Assembly (NCBI GenBank): GCA_039591075.1
Contig: JBDHEI010000004.1
Coordinates: 1 to 64,000 of the forward strand
Direction of reading: 5' to 3'
Origin: JAOTVV01 sp039591075
GTDB taxonomy: Bacteria; Gemmatimonadota; Gemmatimonadetes; Gemmatimonadales; GWC2-71-9
DNA length: 64,000 nucleotides
The first letter of the stretch is position 1. Each line of letters opens with the position of its first letter. Under the pieces are notes generated by a model, which worked only from the letters and a program-made list of their open reading frames with translations, ran no database searches and had not been told where the DNA came from. Shown piece by piece: positions 16,611 to 24,910 of this stretch. Both the position numbers and the translations under genes were made by a program.

Positions 16611-17723
16611 TTAGCCGCGCGTCCGTTTCCAGCGCATAACCGGACTGTCAGCGCCGGGCCAGACCGACACGCTGCGCGGCGCGTGTGGTGCCGATGCCTC
16701 GCCCACAACGCGCAGGTCGTGGATATCGATCTTGAGCACGCGTGCCGCCGCGCCCTCGAAGGGGTGGATCACCACGTACGCCGTGCGACTGTCGGTTCCC
16801 ACCGTGGTGGTGACAGGGGTGCCCGAGGTCTCGATCCGCGCCAGCACGGTGCGACGCCGCACGTCGGTGATCACCACTTCGTGCGCCGCGGGACGGATGA
16901 TCAGCATGTACCGACCATCCGGTGAGCGAGCCATCGAGGTTCCGGTGTCCCCCACGTCGAGCGACGAGAGCAAGGTGAACGTGAGCCGGTCCACGTAGCG
17001 CAGCTCGCCCGAGTTCCCGCACAGCACGAAGACGATGGCCCCGGTCGAGGACACGGCGATATCGGTGGCGTCGCACCGCGGGCTGAGCGAGTCGCCAGGC
17101 ACTGATACCCTTCGGACGAACCGCCTGAGCTTGCGGTCGATCTCGCTCACCACGTCGCCGTTGCACAGCACGAACAGCCGATCGGTGGTCTTCTCGGTGG
17201 TAACGCCGCGCGCCGCACCGTCGCATACCAGCACCGGCTCGGCGAGGGTAGCGAGATCGGGACCCAGGAAGTGGAGGGTGCTCGGCGCCGGTGTGTTGGG
17301 TGCGGAGTCGCCGGTCACCGCAATGACCGTGCGGCCGTCCGGCAGCACGCGCACCAGGCCGGGCACGCCACGGTAGAAGTCCAGGCGGTCGAGCATGACG
17401 CCATCGGTGCGGCGCGCACGGGCCAAACTCCCGGCGTTGGCGGTGCGCTGCGCGAGATAGATCGTGCTGCCGTCGGCGCCGAGCCAACCACCGAGTAGCT
17501 CACCGCCGCTCACCGTGAGCGTGTCGGCGACCCGGAGATCCGCGTGATAGACCAGAACGGTGCCGTCTTCGCCGGCCACGGCCAGTCGGCGCGGCGGGGC
17601 GCTGCATGCCGTCACGGCCAGGAGGAAGGCAGCTCCCGCGACGCTCGACGGGAAGAGACGCGACGCAGGAGAACCGGCGCGTTGGGGCGACGCACGGTGG
17701 GTCGAACCGCTCGGGTATTGCAT
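16611..17723 (-). CDS. Beta-propeller lipoprotein
   Basis: From ATG at 17723 the 370-aa product has a lipoprotein signal ending FLLAVTAC and seven-bladed propeller-like repeats (VRVLPDGRTVIAVTGD, ATDIAVSSTGAIVFVLCGN, GTSMARSPDGRYMLIIRPA). The repeats resemble the YVTN/TolB-like class, often involved in binding rather than catalysis. Upstream in-frame codons read as non-coding, which favours this start. It follows the zinc-ribbon protein gene by 37 bases and is probably co-transcribed with it. Confidence 0.75.
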   Translation of the reverse strand: MQYPSGSTHRASPQRAGSPASRLFPSSVAGAAFLLAVTACSAPPRRLAVAGEDGTVLVYHADLRVADTLTVSGGELLGGWLGADGSTIYLAQRTANAGSLARARRTDGVMLDRLDFYRGVPGLVRVLPDGRTVIAVTGDSAPNTPAPSTLHFLGPDLATLAEPVLVCDGAARGVTTEKTTDRLFVLCNGDVVSEIDRKLRRFVRRVSVPGDSLSPRCDATDIAVSSTGAIVFVLCGNSGELRYVDRLTFTLLSSLDVGDTGTSMARSPDGRYMLIIRPAAHEVVITDVRRRTVLARIETSGTPVTTTVGTDSRTAYVVIHPFEGAAARVLKIDIHDLRVVGEASAPHAPRSVSVWPGADSPVMRWKRTRG

Positions 17724-17760
17724 GTCGTGAAAGGCACCGTGCCGCGGCACGGGAAATCGG

Positions 17761-18456
17761 TCAGCTACCGGGACCGCCCCCGACGCGTCGGTCGGCCTGT
17801 TGCTTGAAACCCTCGATGCCACCCGAATGATCGAGGTACTCCTGGCGCTGCGTTGCCATCTGCGCGTCGTACACTTCCAGGAACTTCCGCTGCAGGGCAA
17901 GGGCCTGCGCGTCGTCGCCCTGCATCTGGGCCACGGAGCTGCGGAGCATCAGCGCCAGCAGGTGATTGGGCACCGCGGCTTCGATCGAATCTGCCCGCGC
18001 GCGTGCCTCCTCCTGGTTCCCCGAGACCGCGCTCATCAGGCCCACGTGATAATGGGCGTCCGGATCGAGCGCGCCGAGCAATCCGTATGCCTGGACCGCC
18101 ATCGGCGCGAACTGGTTCATGCGGGCCACGTCGCCCTGCTCGTGCGCCCGCATGACCATGTTGAACAGCGAGTCCGCCTGCTCGCGCGGCGACATGTTGC
18201 TGATGTCAGGCGCGGCACCGCGGGTGGCGCCGGACGGCACTCCCGACGTCGCGGCGGCAGGCTGCGACGAGCGCCCGACGCTGTACGCGACGACCGCCAC
18301 GACCATCACCACGGCCAAGGTGACCAGGCCGACGAGCACTGGGGGAAACGATCGCTGCGACGTTTCTTGCTTGGCGCCACACGCGTGGCAGAATCGTGCG
18401 GATCCGCTCAAGGCGGCGCCGCAGCTGACGCAGGTCGGTCGGGTTGTGTCGGCCAT
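17761..18456 (-). CDS. Zinc-ribbon membrane protein with TPR-like domain
   Basis: From ATG at 18456 the 231-aa protein starts with a zinc ribbon, CVSCGAALSGSARFCHACG (two CxxC pairs), followed by a single membrane helix (VLVGLVTLAVVMVVAVVAYS). A Ser/Ala/Gly-rich linker leads to helical repeats resembling TPRs (NMVMRAHEQGDVARMNQFAP, AHYHVGLMSAVSGNQEEARA). The topology places the ribbon in the cytoplasm and the helical domain outside. The function is unknown. It is divergent from the TonB-dependent receptor gene across an 85-bp spacer. Confidence 0.78.
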   Translation of the reverse strand: MADTTRPTCVSCGAALSGSARFCHACGAKQETSQRSFPPVLVGLVTLAVVMVVAVVAYSVGRSSQPAAATSGVPSGATRGAAPDISNMSPREQADSLFNMVMRAHEQGDVARMNQFAPMAVQAYGLLGALDPDAHYHVGLMSAVSGNQEEARARADSIEAAVPNHLLALMLRSSVAQMQGDDAQALALQRKFLEVYDAQMATQRQEYLDHSGGIEGFKQQADRRVGGGPGS

Positions 18457-18541
18457 GGGACCAGGTCCACTTGGAGATTCGTTGACGAACGCCTCGTTGG
18501 GCGGCAAGTAATATAGCAACCTCGAACGCTCGGAGCGTGGC

Positions 18542-20803
18542 GTGACTCGCAGGTGGCTCGTGGCAGTGCTCGCTGTTCTGATGGTGGGTCTCAATCCGTC
18601 GACCACCTCGGCACAGACACCTCGCACGGTCACCGGCACGGTCCGGTCGGCAGTCGACAGCACGCCCGTATCCGGGGTTCGCGTGCTGGTGGTAGAGCGC
18701 ACCGTGAGGGGGGAGACCGACCGGGAAGGCCGATTCCTGCTCACCGGGCTCCCCACACTTCCCCTCACGCTGGTTTTCGACCGTCTCGGGATCGCTTCGG
18801 ACACCGTGCGCCTGCTCCCCGCGGTCACCGACCTCACCGTGTATCTCCAACCGCAGCCCGTGATGGTCCGGGCGCTCGTTGCCGAGGGCGCGCTCCCGGC
18901 GCGGGAGCGATTTGAGCAGTTGGCGCAGCCGAGCACCGTGACCATCGGTCCGGCGGAGCTCAGGGCCGCGCCGGCCATCGCTGAGGCCGATGTAGCGCGG
19001 ACGGTTCAACTGCTCCCGGGGCTCGTGGCCAAGAACGATTTCTCGGTCGGGCTCAACGTGCGCGGTGGGGAAAGCGATCAGAACCTCATCCGGCTCGACG
19101 GGACGACCGTTTTCAATCCGTTCCACCTCGGGGGGCTCTTCGGCACGTTCGATCCGTCGGCTGTGAGCCGTGTGGATCTCATCACCGGCGGCTTCCCGGC
19201 GGGGTTCGGAGGACGGCTCAGCAGCGTGCTCGATGTGGAGTTGAAGCAAGGCAGCCGAACCGAGACCGAGGTGAGTGGGGCGGTCTCGGTGCTGTCCGCC
19301 AAGGCGCTGGTCGACGGTCCCCTGGGGAACTCCGGCATCACGTACCTCGTGGGAGCGCGCCGCACCTATGCCGATGCGTTCGCCAGCACCTTCTCGGATG
19401 ACGAGGTCTTCAGCTACTACTTCGCCGATGCGGTAGCCAAGCTCACTGTGCCGATCGGGGCCGGCGCACTCCGGGCGTCGGGCTACTGGGGGCGTGATGC
19501 ATCGGTGTTCGAGTGGATCGCGCCGGAACCCGGGCGCGACGGGGCCGACCTGGGGTTTCACTGGGGGAACCGCCTCGCCGGGATCACCCTCGTGTACCCG
19601 TTCGGCTCGGTGCAGCTGGAGCAGCACCTGGGCGTGAGCGCCTTCTCGACCGGGCTGCGTCTGGAGCCCGACGTGCTCGATGTCGCCAACACGGTCGTGC
19701 AGCTGGCGGCCCGGACCAGCCTCGCCGTGCCGCTTGGCGTCGCCCACGATCTCAACGTGGGGGTAGGAGTCGAGCGACATCGCATGGACTACCGGTTCGA
19801 GAGCGTTGCTCTCGAGACGCAGATCCTCGACCTCGGCTATCGGCCAACTGTCTGGTCGGCGTTCGTCGACAATCAGTGGCGACCCAAACCGTGGTTGCTG
19901 CTGCGTCCCGGCGTACGGGTGGAACACGTGTCTGGCGGAGCCGACTTCACGGGGGTCTCGCCTCGGGTCGGGTTCAAGACGTTTCTGTCGCGCGATCTCG
20001 CCCTCACCGGATCGGTGGGCCGCTACTACCAGGCCGTGCACTCGATCCGCGACCAGGAGGTGCCCCTCACCCTGTTCGATTTCTGGATCGGCGCCGACGA
20101 TCTCACGCCCGTGGCCCGGTCCGACCATCTGGTCCTGGGACTGGAGCAGTGGTTCGGGCCGGCGGTCTCGCTCACCGTGGAGGGATTTCTCAAGTCGTTC
20201 GACGATCTCGTGATCCGCAACCGGGCCGACGACCCGCGCCAGCGGGGCGACGAGTTTCTCATCGGCACGGGCTACGCCCGCGGCGTGGATCTCCTCCTGC
20301 GCAAGCACGAGGGCAGAGTGCGGGGCTGGATTGCCTATGGATTGGCAAAGACCGAGCGCTCTGTGGGAGCGGAGACGTTCCCGCCCGCCCACGATCGGCG
20401 GCATACGCTCAACGTGGTGATCGAGGCGCCGGGTCCGTGGGGAAGCGACCTCGGCATTCGTTGGGGCTATGGGTCACCGATTCCCTACACGGGCATCACG
20501 GGTCAGTGGCTGCACCGCGAGTACAACGCCGAGCTCCACGTGTTCGAGAACCCGGAAGAGGAAGTCCTGGGCGGGCCCACCAATGGGGAGCGGTTTCCGC
20601 ACTACTCGCGGCTCGACATCGGGTTCCGCTGGCGGTTCGAGGGGTGGGGCGCGGTGTGGCGGCCCTATCTGCAGCTCGTGAACCTCTACAACAGGCGCAA
20701 CGTCTTCATTTATACGTTCGACTACACGACGGTACCGGCCACGCGGTCGGGGTACTCGCAGCTCCCGCTCTTGCCGACGATTGGCCTGGAGTTCGAATGG
20801 TGA
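18542..20803 (+). CDS. TonB-dependent receptor with carboxypeptidase-regulatory domain
   Basis: The 753-aa protein starts at GTG 18542 with a signal peptide (WLVAVLAVLMVGLNPSTTSA). Residues about 28-105 are a CarboxypepD_reg-like beta sandwich (TVTGTVRSAVDSTPVSGVRV), residues about 120-235 the plug (VRGGESDQNLIRLDGTTVFN, GGRLSSVLDV), and the rest a 22-strand barrel ending in the aromatic EFEW. Such receptors import large ligands using TonB energy. Translation overlaps the next gene, a DUF4249-like lipoprotein, which suggests a receptor/lipoprotein pair. The ligand is unknown. Confidence 0.88.
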   Translation: MTRRWLVAVLAVLMVGLNPSTTSAQTPRTVTGTVRSAVDSTPVSGVRVLVVERTVRGETDREGRFLLTGLPTLPLTLVFDRLGIASDTVRLLPAVTDLTVYLQPQPVMVRALVAEGALPARERFEQLAQPSTVTIGPAELRAAPAIAEADVARTVQLLPGLVAKNDFSVGLNVRGGESDQNLIRLDGTTVFNPFHLGGLFGTFDPSAVSRVDLITGGFPAGFGGRLSSVLDVELKQGSRTETEVSGAVSVLSAKALVDGPLGNSGITYLVGARRTYADAFASTFSDDEVFSYYFADAVAKLTVPIGAGALRASGYWGRDASVFEWIAPEPGRDGADLGFHWGNRLAGITLVYPFGSVQLEQHLGVSAFSTGLRLEPDVLDVANTVVQLAARTSLAVPLGVAHDLNVGVGVERHRMDYRFESVALETQILDLGYRPTVWSAFVDNQWRPKPWLLLRPGVRVEHVSGGADFTGVSPRVGFKTFLSRDLALTGSVGRYYQAVHSIRDQEVPLTLFDFWIGADDLTPVARSDHLVLGLEQWFGPAVSLTVEGFLKSFDDLVIRNRADDPRQRGDEFLIGTGYARGVDLLLRKHEGRVRGWIAYGLAKTERSVGAETFPPAHDRRHTLNVVIEAPGPWGSDLGIRWGYGSPIPYTGITGQWLHREYNAELHVFENPEEEVLGGPTNGERFPHYSRLDIGFRWRFEGWGAVWRPYLQLVNLYNRRNVFIYTFDYTTVPATRSGYSQLPLLPTIGLEFEW

Positions 20804-22065
20804 GCCGGCGTGAGGTGGCAGCTGCCGCAGCGCTGATGGCCCTCGTGATCGGAGGCTGCGAGCTCGAGGATGTCACGATCCCCGGCGGCGATCCGGTCGT
20901 GATCGTGCATGCGGTTATGCGTCCCGACCTTCCCAACCAGTTCGTGGTGGTGGAGCGATCGTTCGACGGGATGGTGGACCCGACGTCGGAGACCGGCGCC
21001 ATCCCCCCTAACTTCCCGCGTTTGCCCATCGCCGACGCGATCGTCGAAGTGACGAATCTCGATCTGGTTGGCGATCCGTGCGGGGGTCCGGTGGTGTTCG
21101 ACGCGCGGCCACCGCTGCCCTACCTGCAGGTGTTCGGTGTGTACTGGGGTCCCCCGAATTGCCCCGCCATGCGGGCCGGTGACCGACTCGAGTTGATGGT
21201 GCGGACCACCGACGGGGAAACCGTGACAGGCGTGACGCGCATCCCCGGCATGACCGAGGCCGCACTCGTCATCGGCGCCGACTCGATCGTGCTCGCCGGC
21301 GACACCGTCCTGGGGTTCAACCGCGATCGTGACACGCTGCGCGTGCGCGTTGCTGCCACCGCCGGCCGGCTCCTGCAGGTGGGGATTCGCCGCGACGGCA
21401 TCATCGGCGATGACGGCACGACCATCTTTGCCGATACGACGGCGGTCGCGGTTCCCGGCGACGCCATCGATCTATTCTTCACCCGCGACGGCACCGACGT
21501 GTTCCTGGGCGGCCGGCAGTACGTGGTGAGCGTGGCGCTATCGGACTCCAACTACTACGACTTCGCCCGGTCGCGGTCCAACCAGTTCACCGGCAGTGGA
21601 TTCATCAATCATCTGACCGGCGGGGTGGGCCTGTTCGGGAGCGCCGTCGCCGCCACGGCCCGGCTCGCCGTGGTGAGTGAGATCGACGACCCCCGTGAGG
21701 GGGTCTACCGGCTCACGGGCCAGGTCGAGGGGGTGGACGTCGACGCCACCCTCAGTGTGTATCTCACCCGGCCGCTCGAGTCCGCCGACTTCTCAGCCTT
21801 CTTGACCGGGAGCTGGTTTGTGCGGGCCAGCGGACCCGAAGGCGCCCTGATCCACGTGGCGCGCTCCGTGCGAAAGAGCATCGACGGGCGGTTCGATCGC
21901 GATTCCGTGTCCGCAACGATTCAGGATACGGTGCCGGGCGGGCAGATCATCACGTATGTGCTGTCCGGCACGCGCGCTCCCGCGGCCTCCTTCCCCCTCC
22001 TGTTGGGTGAGCAAGGCGTGACCGGCGTACGCCCGCTCTCCACGCTGACCGCTGAGCCCCGGTGA
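20797..22065 (+). CDS. DUF4249-like lipoprotein partner of the TonB receptor
   Basis: The 422-aa protein starts at ATG 20797 (or GTG 20800), inside the last codons of the receptor gene, and has a lipobox LVIGGCE. The mature protein is beta-rich with an early VVIVHAVMRPDLPNQFVVVE, as in DUF4249 proteins that accompany TonB-dependent receptors in Bacteroidota and Gemmatimonadota. It is likely to sit at the outer membrane and to help ligand capture. No catalytic motif is visible. Confidence 0.75.
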   Translation: MVSRREVAAAAALMALVIGGCELEDVTIPGGDPVVIVHAVMRPDLPNQFVVVERSFDGMVDPTSETGAIPPNFPRLPIADAIVEVTNLDLVGDPCGGPVVFDARPPLPYLQVFGVYWGPPNCPAMRAGDRLELMVRTTDGETVTGVTRIPGMTEAALVIGADSIVLAGDTVLGFNRDRDTLRVRVAATAGRLLQVGIRRDGIIGDDGTTIFADTTAVAVPGDAIDLFFTRDGTDVFLGGRQYVVSVALSDSNYYDFARSRSNQFTGSGFINHLTGGVGLFGSAVAATARLAVVSEIDDPREGVYRLTGQVEGVDVDATLSVYLTRPLESADFSAFLTGSWFVRASGPEGALIHVARSVRKSIDGRFDRDSVSATIQDTVPGGQIITYVLSGTRAPAASFPLLLGEQGVTGVRPLSTLTAEPR

Positions 22066-22147
22066 CGTCGCCAGGACTCACGAATGGCGTGTTTCCCTCT
22101 GCAAAAGGCGCTGGCGCGTCTCATCGAGCTGCGTTACTGTAGCCTTC

Positions 22148-22444
22148 ATGACTTCGGATCCCGAAGGCAAGAAATCCACACGCTTCGACCCGCCCTGGAG
22201 CCAGATCAAAGCGCGGCAGATGGGCGAGCTCGTGCGTGGCGAGAGTCGATGGGATGTGCTATTGGAAACCGTGCGGGATCCCACCGTCGACGCCATCCGC
22301 GGCCGGATCCATTTCATTTCTGGCAACATTCACCAGCTGTCCGGTTGGATCTTCCTGGAATGGAAGGAAAAGGACATCGACACCCGGTTTTCGGAGTTTT
22401 CGGCCCAGGAGCTGTGGAATCTGTTGGGATCCCTGCAACAGTAG
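22148..22444 (+). CDS. Hypothetical protein, 98 aa
   Basis: The small protein is hydrophilic with aromatic, amphipathic segments (RGESRWDVLLETVRDP, QLSGWIFLEWKEKDID, SAQELWNLLGSLQQ). It has no signal peptide or recognised domain. The composition is ordinary and the frame is well formed, so I regard it as real. It lies between the TonB receptor pair and glnA and is not obviously in either operon. Confidence 0.6.
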   Translation: MTSDPEGKKSTRFDPPWSQIKARQMGELVRGESRWDVLLETVRDPTVDAIRGRIHFISGNIHQLSGWIFLEWKEKDIDTRFSEFSAQELWNLLGSLQQ

Positions 22445-22575
22445 CAACCCAATCCAAATGAACAGCTGACGTACCACCGCAGCACAATTTGCGCGTTTTT
22501 CCTGCCTTTTCCACCGTATTCTTGGCAAACTTTGCATCCTTGATCGCCAAACGGCGCACATCTTGCACGATCTCC

Positions 22576-22604
22576 TTGACACCGTGGATCCTGCCGACTA
22601 GGGT
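22576..22604 (+). promoter_or_regulatory. Candidate housekeeping promoter of glnA
   Basis: A perfect -35 box TTGACA (22576-22581) is followed after 17 bases by TAGGGT (22599-22604), which matches TATAAT at three of six positions, including the key first two and last. It lies 70 bases upstream of the glnA start, in a more AT-rich stretch than the surroundings. Confidence 0.5.
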
Positions 22605-22673
22605 TCACGCGCCCGCCGGGGGGTCCGTCGGGGAAAGAGGTCCAGATCTCGAGTCAACGGAGGAGTATTGATC

Positions 22674-24077
22674 GTGCCGCCGCGCAAGAACATCACCGTG
22701 CCTTCCCGCGGGGAGAAGCGCCCTATCCGCGGGAATCACCTCGATACCAAAGGGGCGAGTGCCCGCGACGTTCTGACGCTCACCAAGGATTTTGGCGTCG
22801 ACTTCCTCCGGCTCCAGTTCACCGACATAACGGGGGTCAACAAGAACGTCGAGGTGCCCCAGAGCCAGTTCGAGAAGGCGCTGGAGGGCGACATCATGTT
22901 TGATGGGTCGTCGATTCAGGGCTTCGTCCGGATCGAGGAGAGCGACATGGTGCTCAAGCCCGACCTCGACACGTTCCGCATCTTCCCCTACGACGACGAA
23001 GGTGGACGGGTGGCGCGCCTGATCTGCGACATCTACAACCCGGACGAGACGCCGTTTCCTGGATGCCCACGGCAAGCGCTCACACGGCAGGTGGCGCGGG
23101 CCAAGAAGCTGGGCTACGAAATGATGGCTGGGGTCGAGGCGGAGTTCTTCATTTTCCACGTGGATGAGGTTGGCGACCCGGTGCTCGAGACCCATGATTC
23201 GGGCGGCTACTTCGATCTGGCACCTGTCGACAAGGCGGAGCCGATCCGGCGCCTCATCATCCACGATCTAGTTGATCTGGGCTTCGAGGTGGAGGCGGGC
23301 CATCACGAGGTGGCCGAAGGGCAGCATGAGGTGGACTTCAAGTACGCGGACGCCCTCACGACGGCGGACAACCTCGCGACCTTCAAGTTCATCGTGCGGA
23401 ACATCGCCTACCGCCACGGCTTCATGGCCACATTCATGCCGAAGCCGATCTTCGGGCAGAACGGCTCGGGGATGCATACCCATCAGTCACTGTTCAAGAA
23501 CGGCAAGAACGCCTTCTACGATCCGAAGGCGAAGTGGGAGCTGTCCAAGGTCGGGCTCAGCTACATCGCGGGTCTCCTCAAGCACGCGCGCGGGTTCTGC
23601 GCCATCACCAATCCGTTGGTGAACAGCTTCAAGCGACTCGTGCCGGGCTACGAGGCTCCCGTGAACGTTGCCTGGAGCATGCGGAACCGCTCCCCGCTCG
23701 TCCGGATCCCCGAGCGTCGCGAACAGGGCACCCGGTGCGAACTCAGGATGCCGGATCCGTCTGCCAACCCCTATTTGAGTCTCACCGTGCAGCTCGCTTC
23801 CGGGCTCGATGGGGTAGAAGGGGGGCTCACGCCGCCCGATCCGGTGAACAAGAACATCTTCGCGATGAGTCAGCGGGAGCGCCGGCGGTATCGGATTGAT
23901 GAGCTGCCGCGGGACCTGCATGAGGCACTGGACCAGCTGGAAAAAGACAAGGTCGTGCGCGAAGCCCTCGGCGATCACATCTACAACATGTACCTCGAGG
24001 CCAAGCGCGTGGAGTGGATGGAGTATTCGAGCCAGGTGAGTGGCTGGGAGGTTACCCGATACCTCGGGCAGCACTAA
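22674..24077 (+). CDS. glnA: Glutamine synthetase type I (alpha-like)
   Basis: The 467-aa enzyme joins ammonium to glutamate using ATP. Family motifs are intact: FDGSSIQGF, GVEAEFF, the ATP-site KPIFGQNGSGMHTHQS, NPLVNSFKRLVPGYEAPV and RIPERREQGTRCELRMPDPS. The region that carries the adenylylated Tyr in GSI-beta (NLYDLPP) reads NKNIFAMSQRERRR, so this is GSI-alpha-like and probably not regulated by GlnE. GTG at 22674 is chosen because AGGAG lies eight bases upstream; TTG at 22668 is too close. A HAD phosphatase gene overlaps or abuts its 3' end. Confidence 0.93.
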   Translation: MPPRKNITVPSRGEKRPIRGNHLDTKGASARDVLTLTKDFGVDFLRLQFTDITGVNKNVEVPQSQFEKALEGDIMFDGSSIQGFVRIEESDMVLKPDLDTFRIFPYDDEGGRVARLICDIYNPDETPFPGCPRQALTRQVARAKKLGYEMMAGVEAEFFIFHVDEVGDPVLETHDSGGYFDLAPVDKAEPIRRLIIHDLVDLGFEVEAGHHEVAEGQHEVDFKYADALTTADNLATFKFIVRNIAYRHGFMATFMPKPIFGQNGSGMHTHQSLFKNGKNAFYDPKAKWELSKVGLSYIAGLLKHARGFCAITNPLVNSFKRLVPGYEAPVNVAWSMRNRSPLVRIPERREQGTRCELRMPDPSANPYLSLTVQLASGLDGVEGGLTPPDPVNKNIFAMSQRERRRYRIDELPRDLHEALDQLEKDKVVREALGDHIYNMYLEAKRVEWMEYSSQVSGWEVTRYLGQH

Positions 24078-24892
24078 TCGACAGTCTCGGCGCCGTCCTG
24101 CTGGACGTCGACGGGACCCTGCTCACCGAAGACGGTGCCGTCCCCGGCGCTGCAGCGGTCGTATTTGAGCTGCGGCGTCGGGGCGTTCCGTTTCGCATCG
24201 TCACGAACATCACGCGACGCTCTCGCCAGAGCGTCGTGGACCGCCTGGGCGCGCACGGTATCGCGGTGCGAACGGACGAGATCTACACCGCCGTGTACGC
24301 GGCCGTGGCCTGGCTCCGCAACAGGTCCATCCGCCGGGTGGCGCCCTTCGTGACCCAGGACGCTCTGGACGATCTCCAGGAATTCGACCTGATCGGCGGC
24401 ACCGCCGATCCTTCGGTCCCCCAATCCCCCGACGCCGTAGTGATCGGCGACCTGGGCGACCGCTGGTCGCACCGTCTCCTGAACGAGGCGTTCCGCTATG
24501 TTATGGACGGGGCGGCGTTGGTGGCGCTCCAACGGGGTCGCTATTGGCTGGGCCCGACCGGACTCGAGTTGGATGCTGGGGCGTACGTCGTCGCGCTCGA
24601 GTACGCGACCGGGCACAACGCGGTCGTGTGCGGCAAGCCGAACGCGGAGTTCTTCGACGCCGCGGTGGCATCGCTGGCGGGGGCGGCCGATTCGACGATC
24701 CGACGATCTGCCAATCGATCCACCGGCCCGATCGCGATGGTCGGTGACGACGTGTGGTCCGATATCCAGGGCGCGCAGCAGGCGGGCCTCGAGGGCTGGC
24801 TGGTGCGCACCGGAAAGTTCCGAGAGGACGTGTTCGCGGCGAGCGGCGTCACGCCCGACCGGGTGCTCGATTCGGTGGCGTCGCTGTGCTGA
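24014..24892 (+). CDS. HAD-IIA family sugar-phosphatase-like hydrolase
   Basis: The protein has the full HAD-IIA set: LLDVDGTLL (nucleophile and acid/base Asp), FRIVTNITRRS, CGKPNAEFF (Lys) and MVGDDVWSDIQGAQQAGL. The cap between motifs II and III is the C2 type of NagD/LHPP-like phosphatases. The substrate is not predictable. The start is unclear: GTG at 24014 lies 64 bases inside glnA; the domain itself begins near 24090, and no ATG, GTG or TTG is found in between. A GGGAGG lies at about 24045. Expression is probably coupled to glnA. Confidence 0.82.
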   Translation: MDGVFEPGEWLGGYPIPRAALIDSLGAVLLDVDGTLLTEDGAVPGAAAVVFELRRRGVPFRIVTNITRRSRQSVVDRLGAHGIAVRTDEIYTAVYAAVAWLRNRSIRRVAPFVTQDALDDLQEFDLIGGTADPSVPQSPDAVVIGDLGDRWSHRLLNEAFRYVMDGAALVALQRGRYWLGPTGLELDAGAYVVALEYATGHNAVVCGKPNAEFFDAAVASLAGAADSTIRRSANRSTGPIAMVGDDVWSDIQGAQQAGLEGWLVRTGKFREDVFAASGVTPDRVLDSVASLC

Positions 24893-24910
24893 GGCGACGG
24901 GTGAGGTGTC

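Noticed and set aside
18206..20404. 732-codon antisense open frame over the TonB receptor gene
   Set aside because: The translation is Arg/Glu/His/Pro-rich and lacks domains; the plus strand encodes a complete TonB-dependent receptor.
19513..20796. Upstream extension of the DUF4249-like lipoprotein frame
   Set aside because: The first 430 codons overlap the receptor gene in another frame and read as low-complexity; a good lipoprotein signal starts at 20797.
22530..22550. Sigma-54-like TTGGCA...TTGC upstream of glnA
   Set aside because: The spacing between the GG and GC elements is two bases too short for a sigma-54 promoter; the TTGACA-17-TAGGGT promoter downstream is a better candidate.
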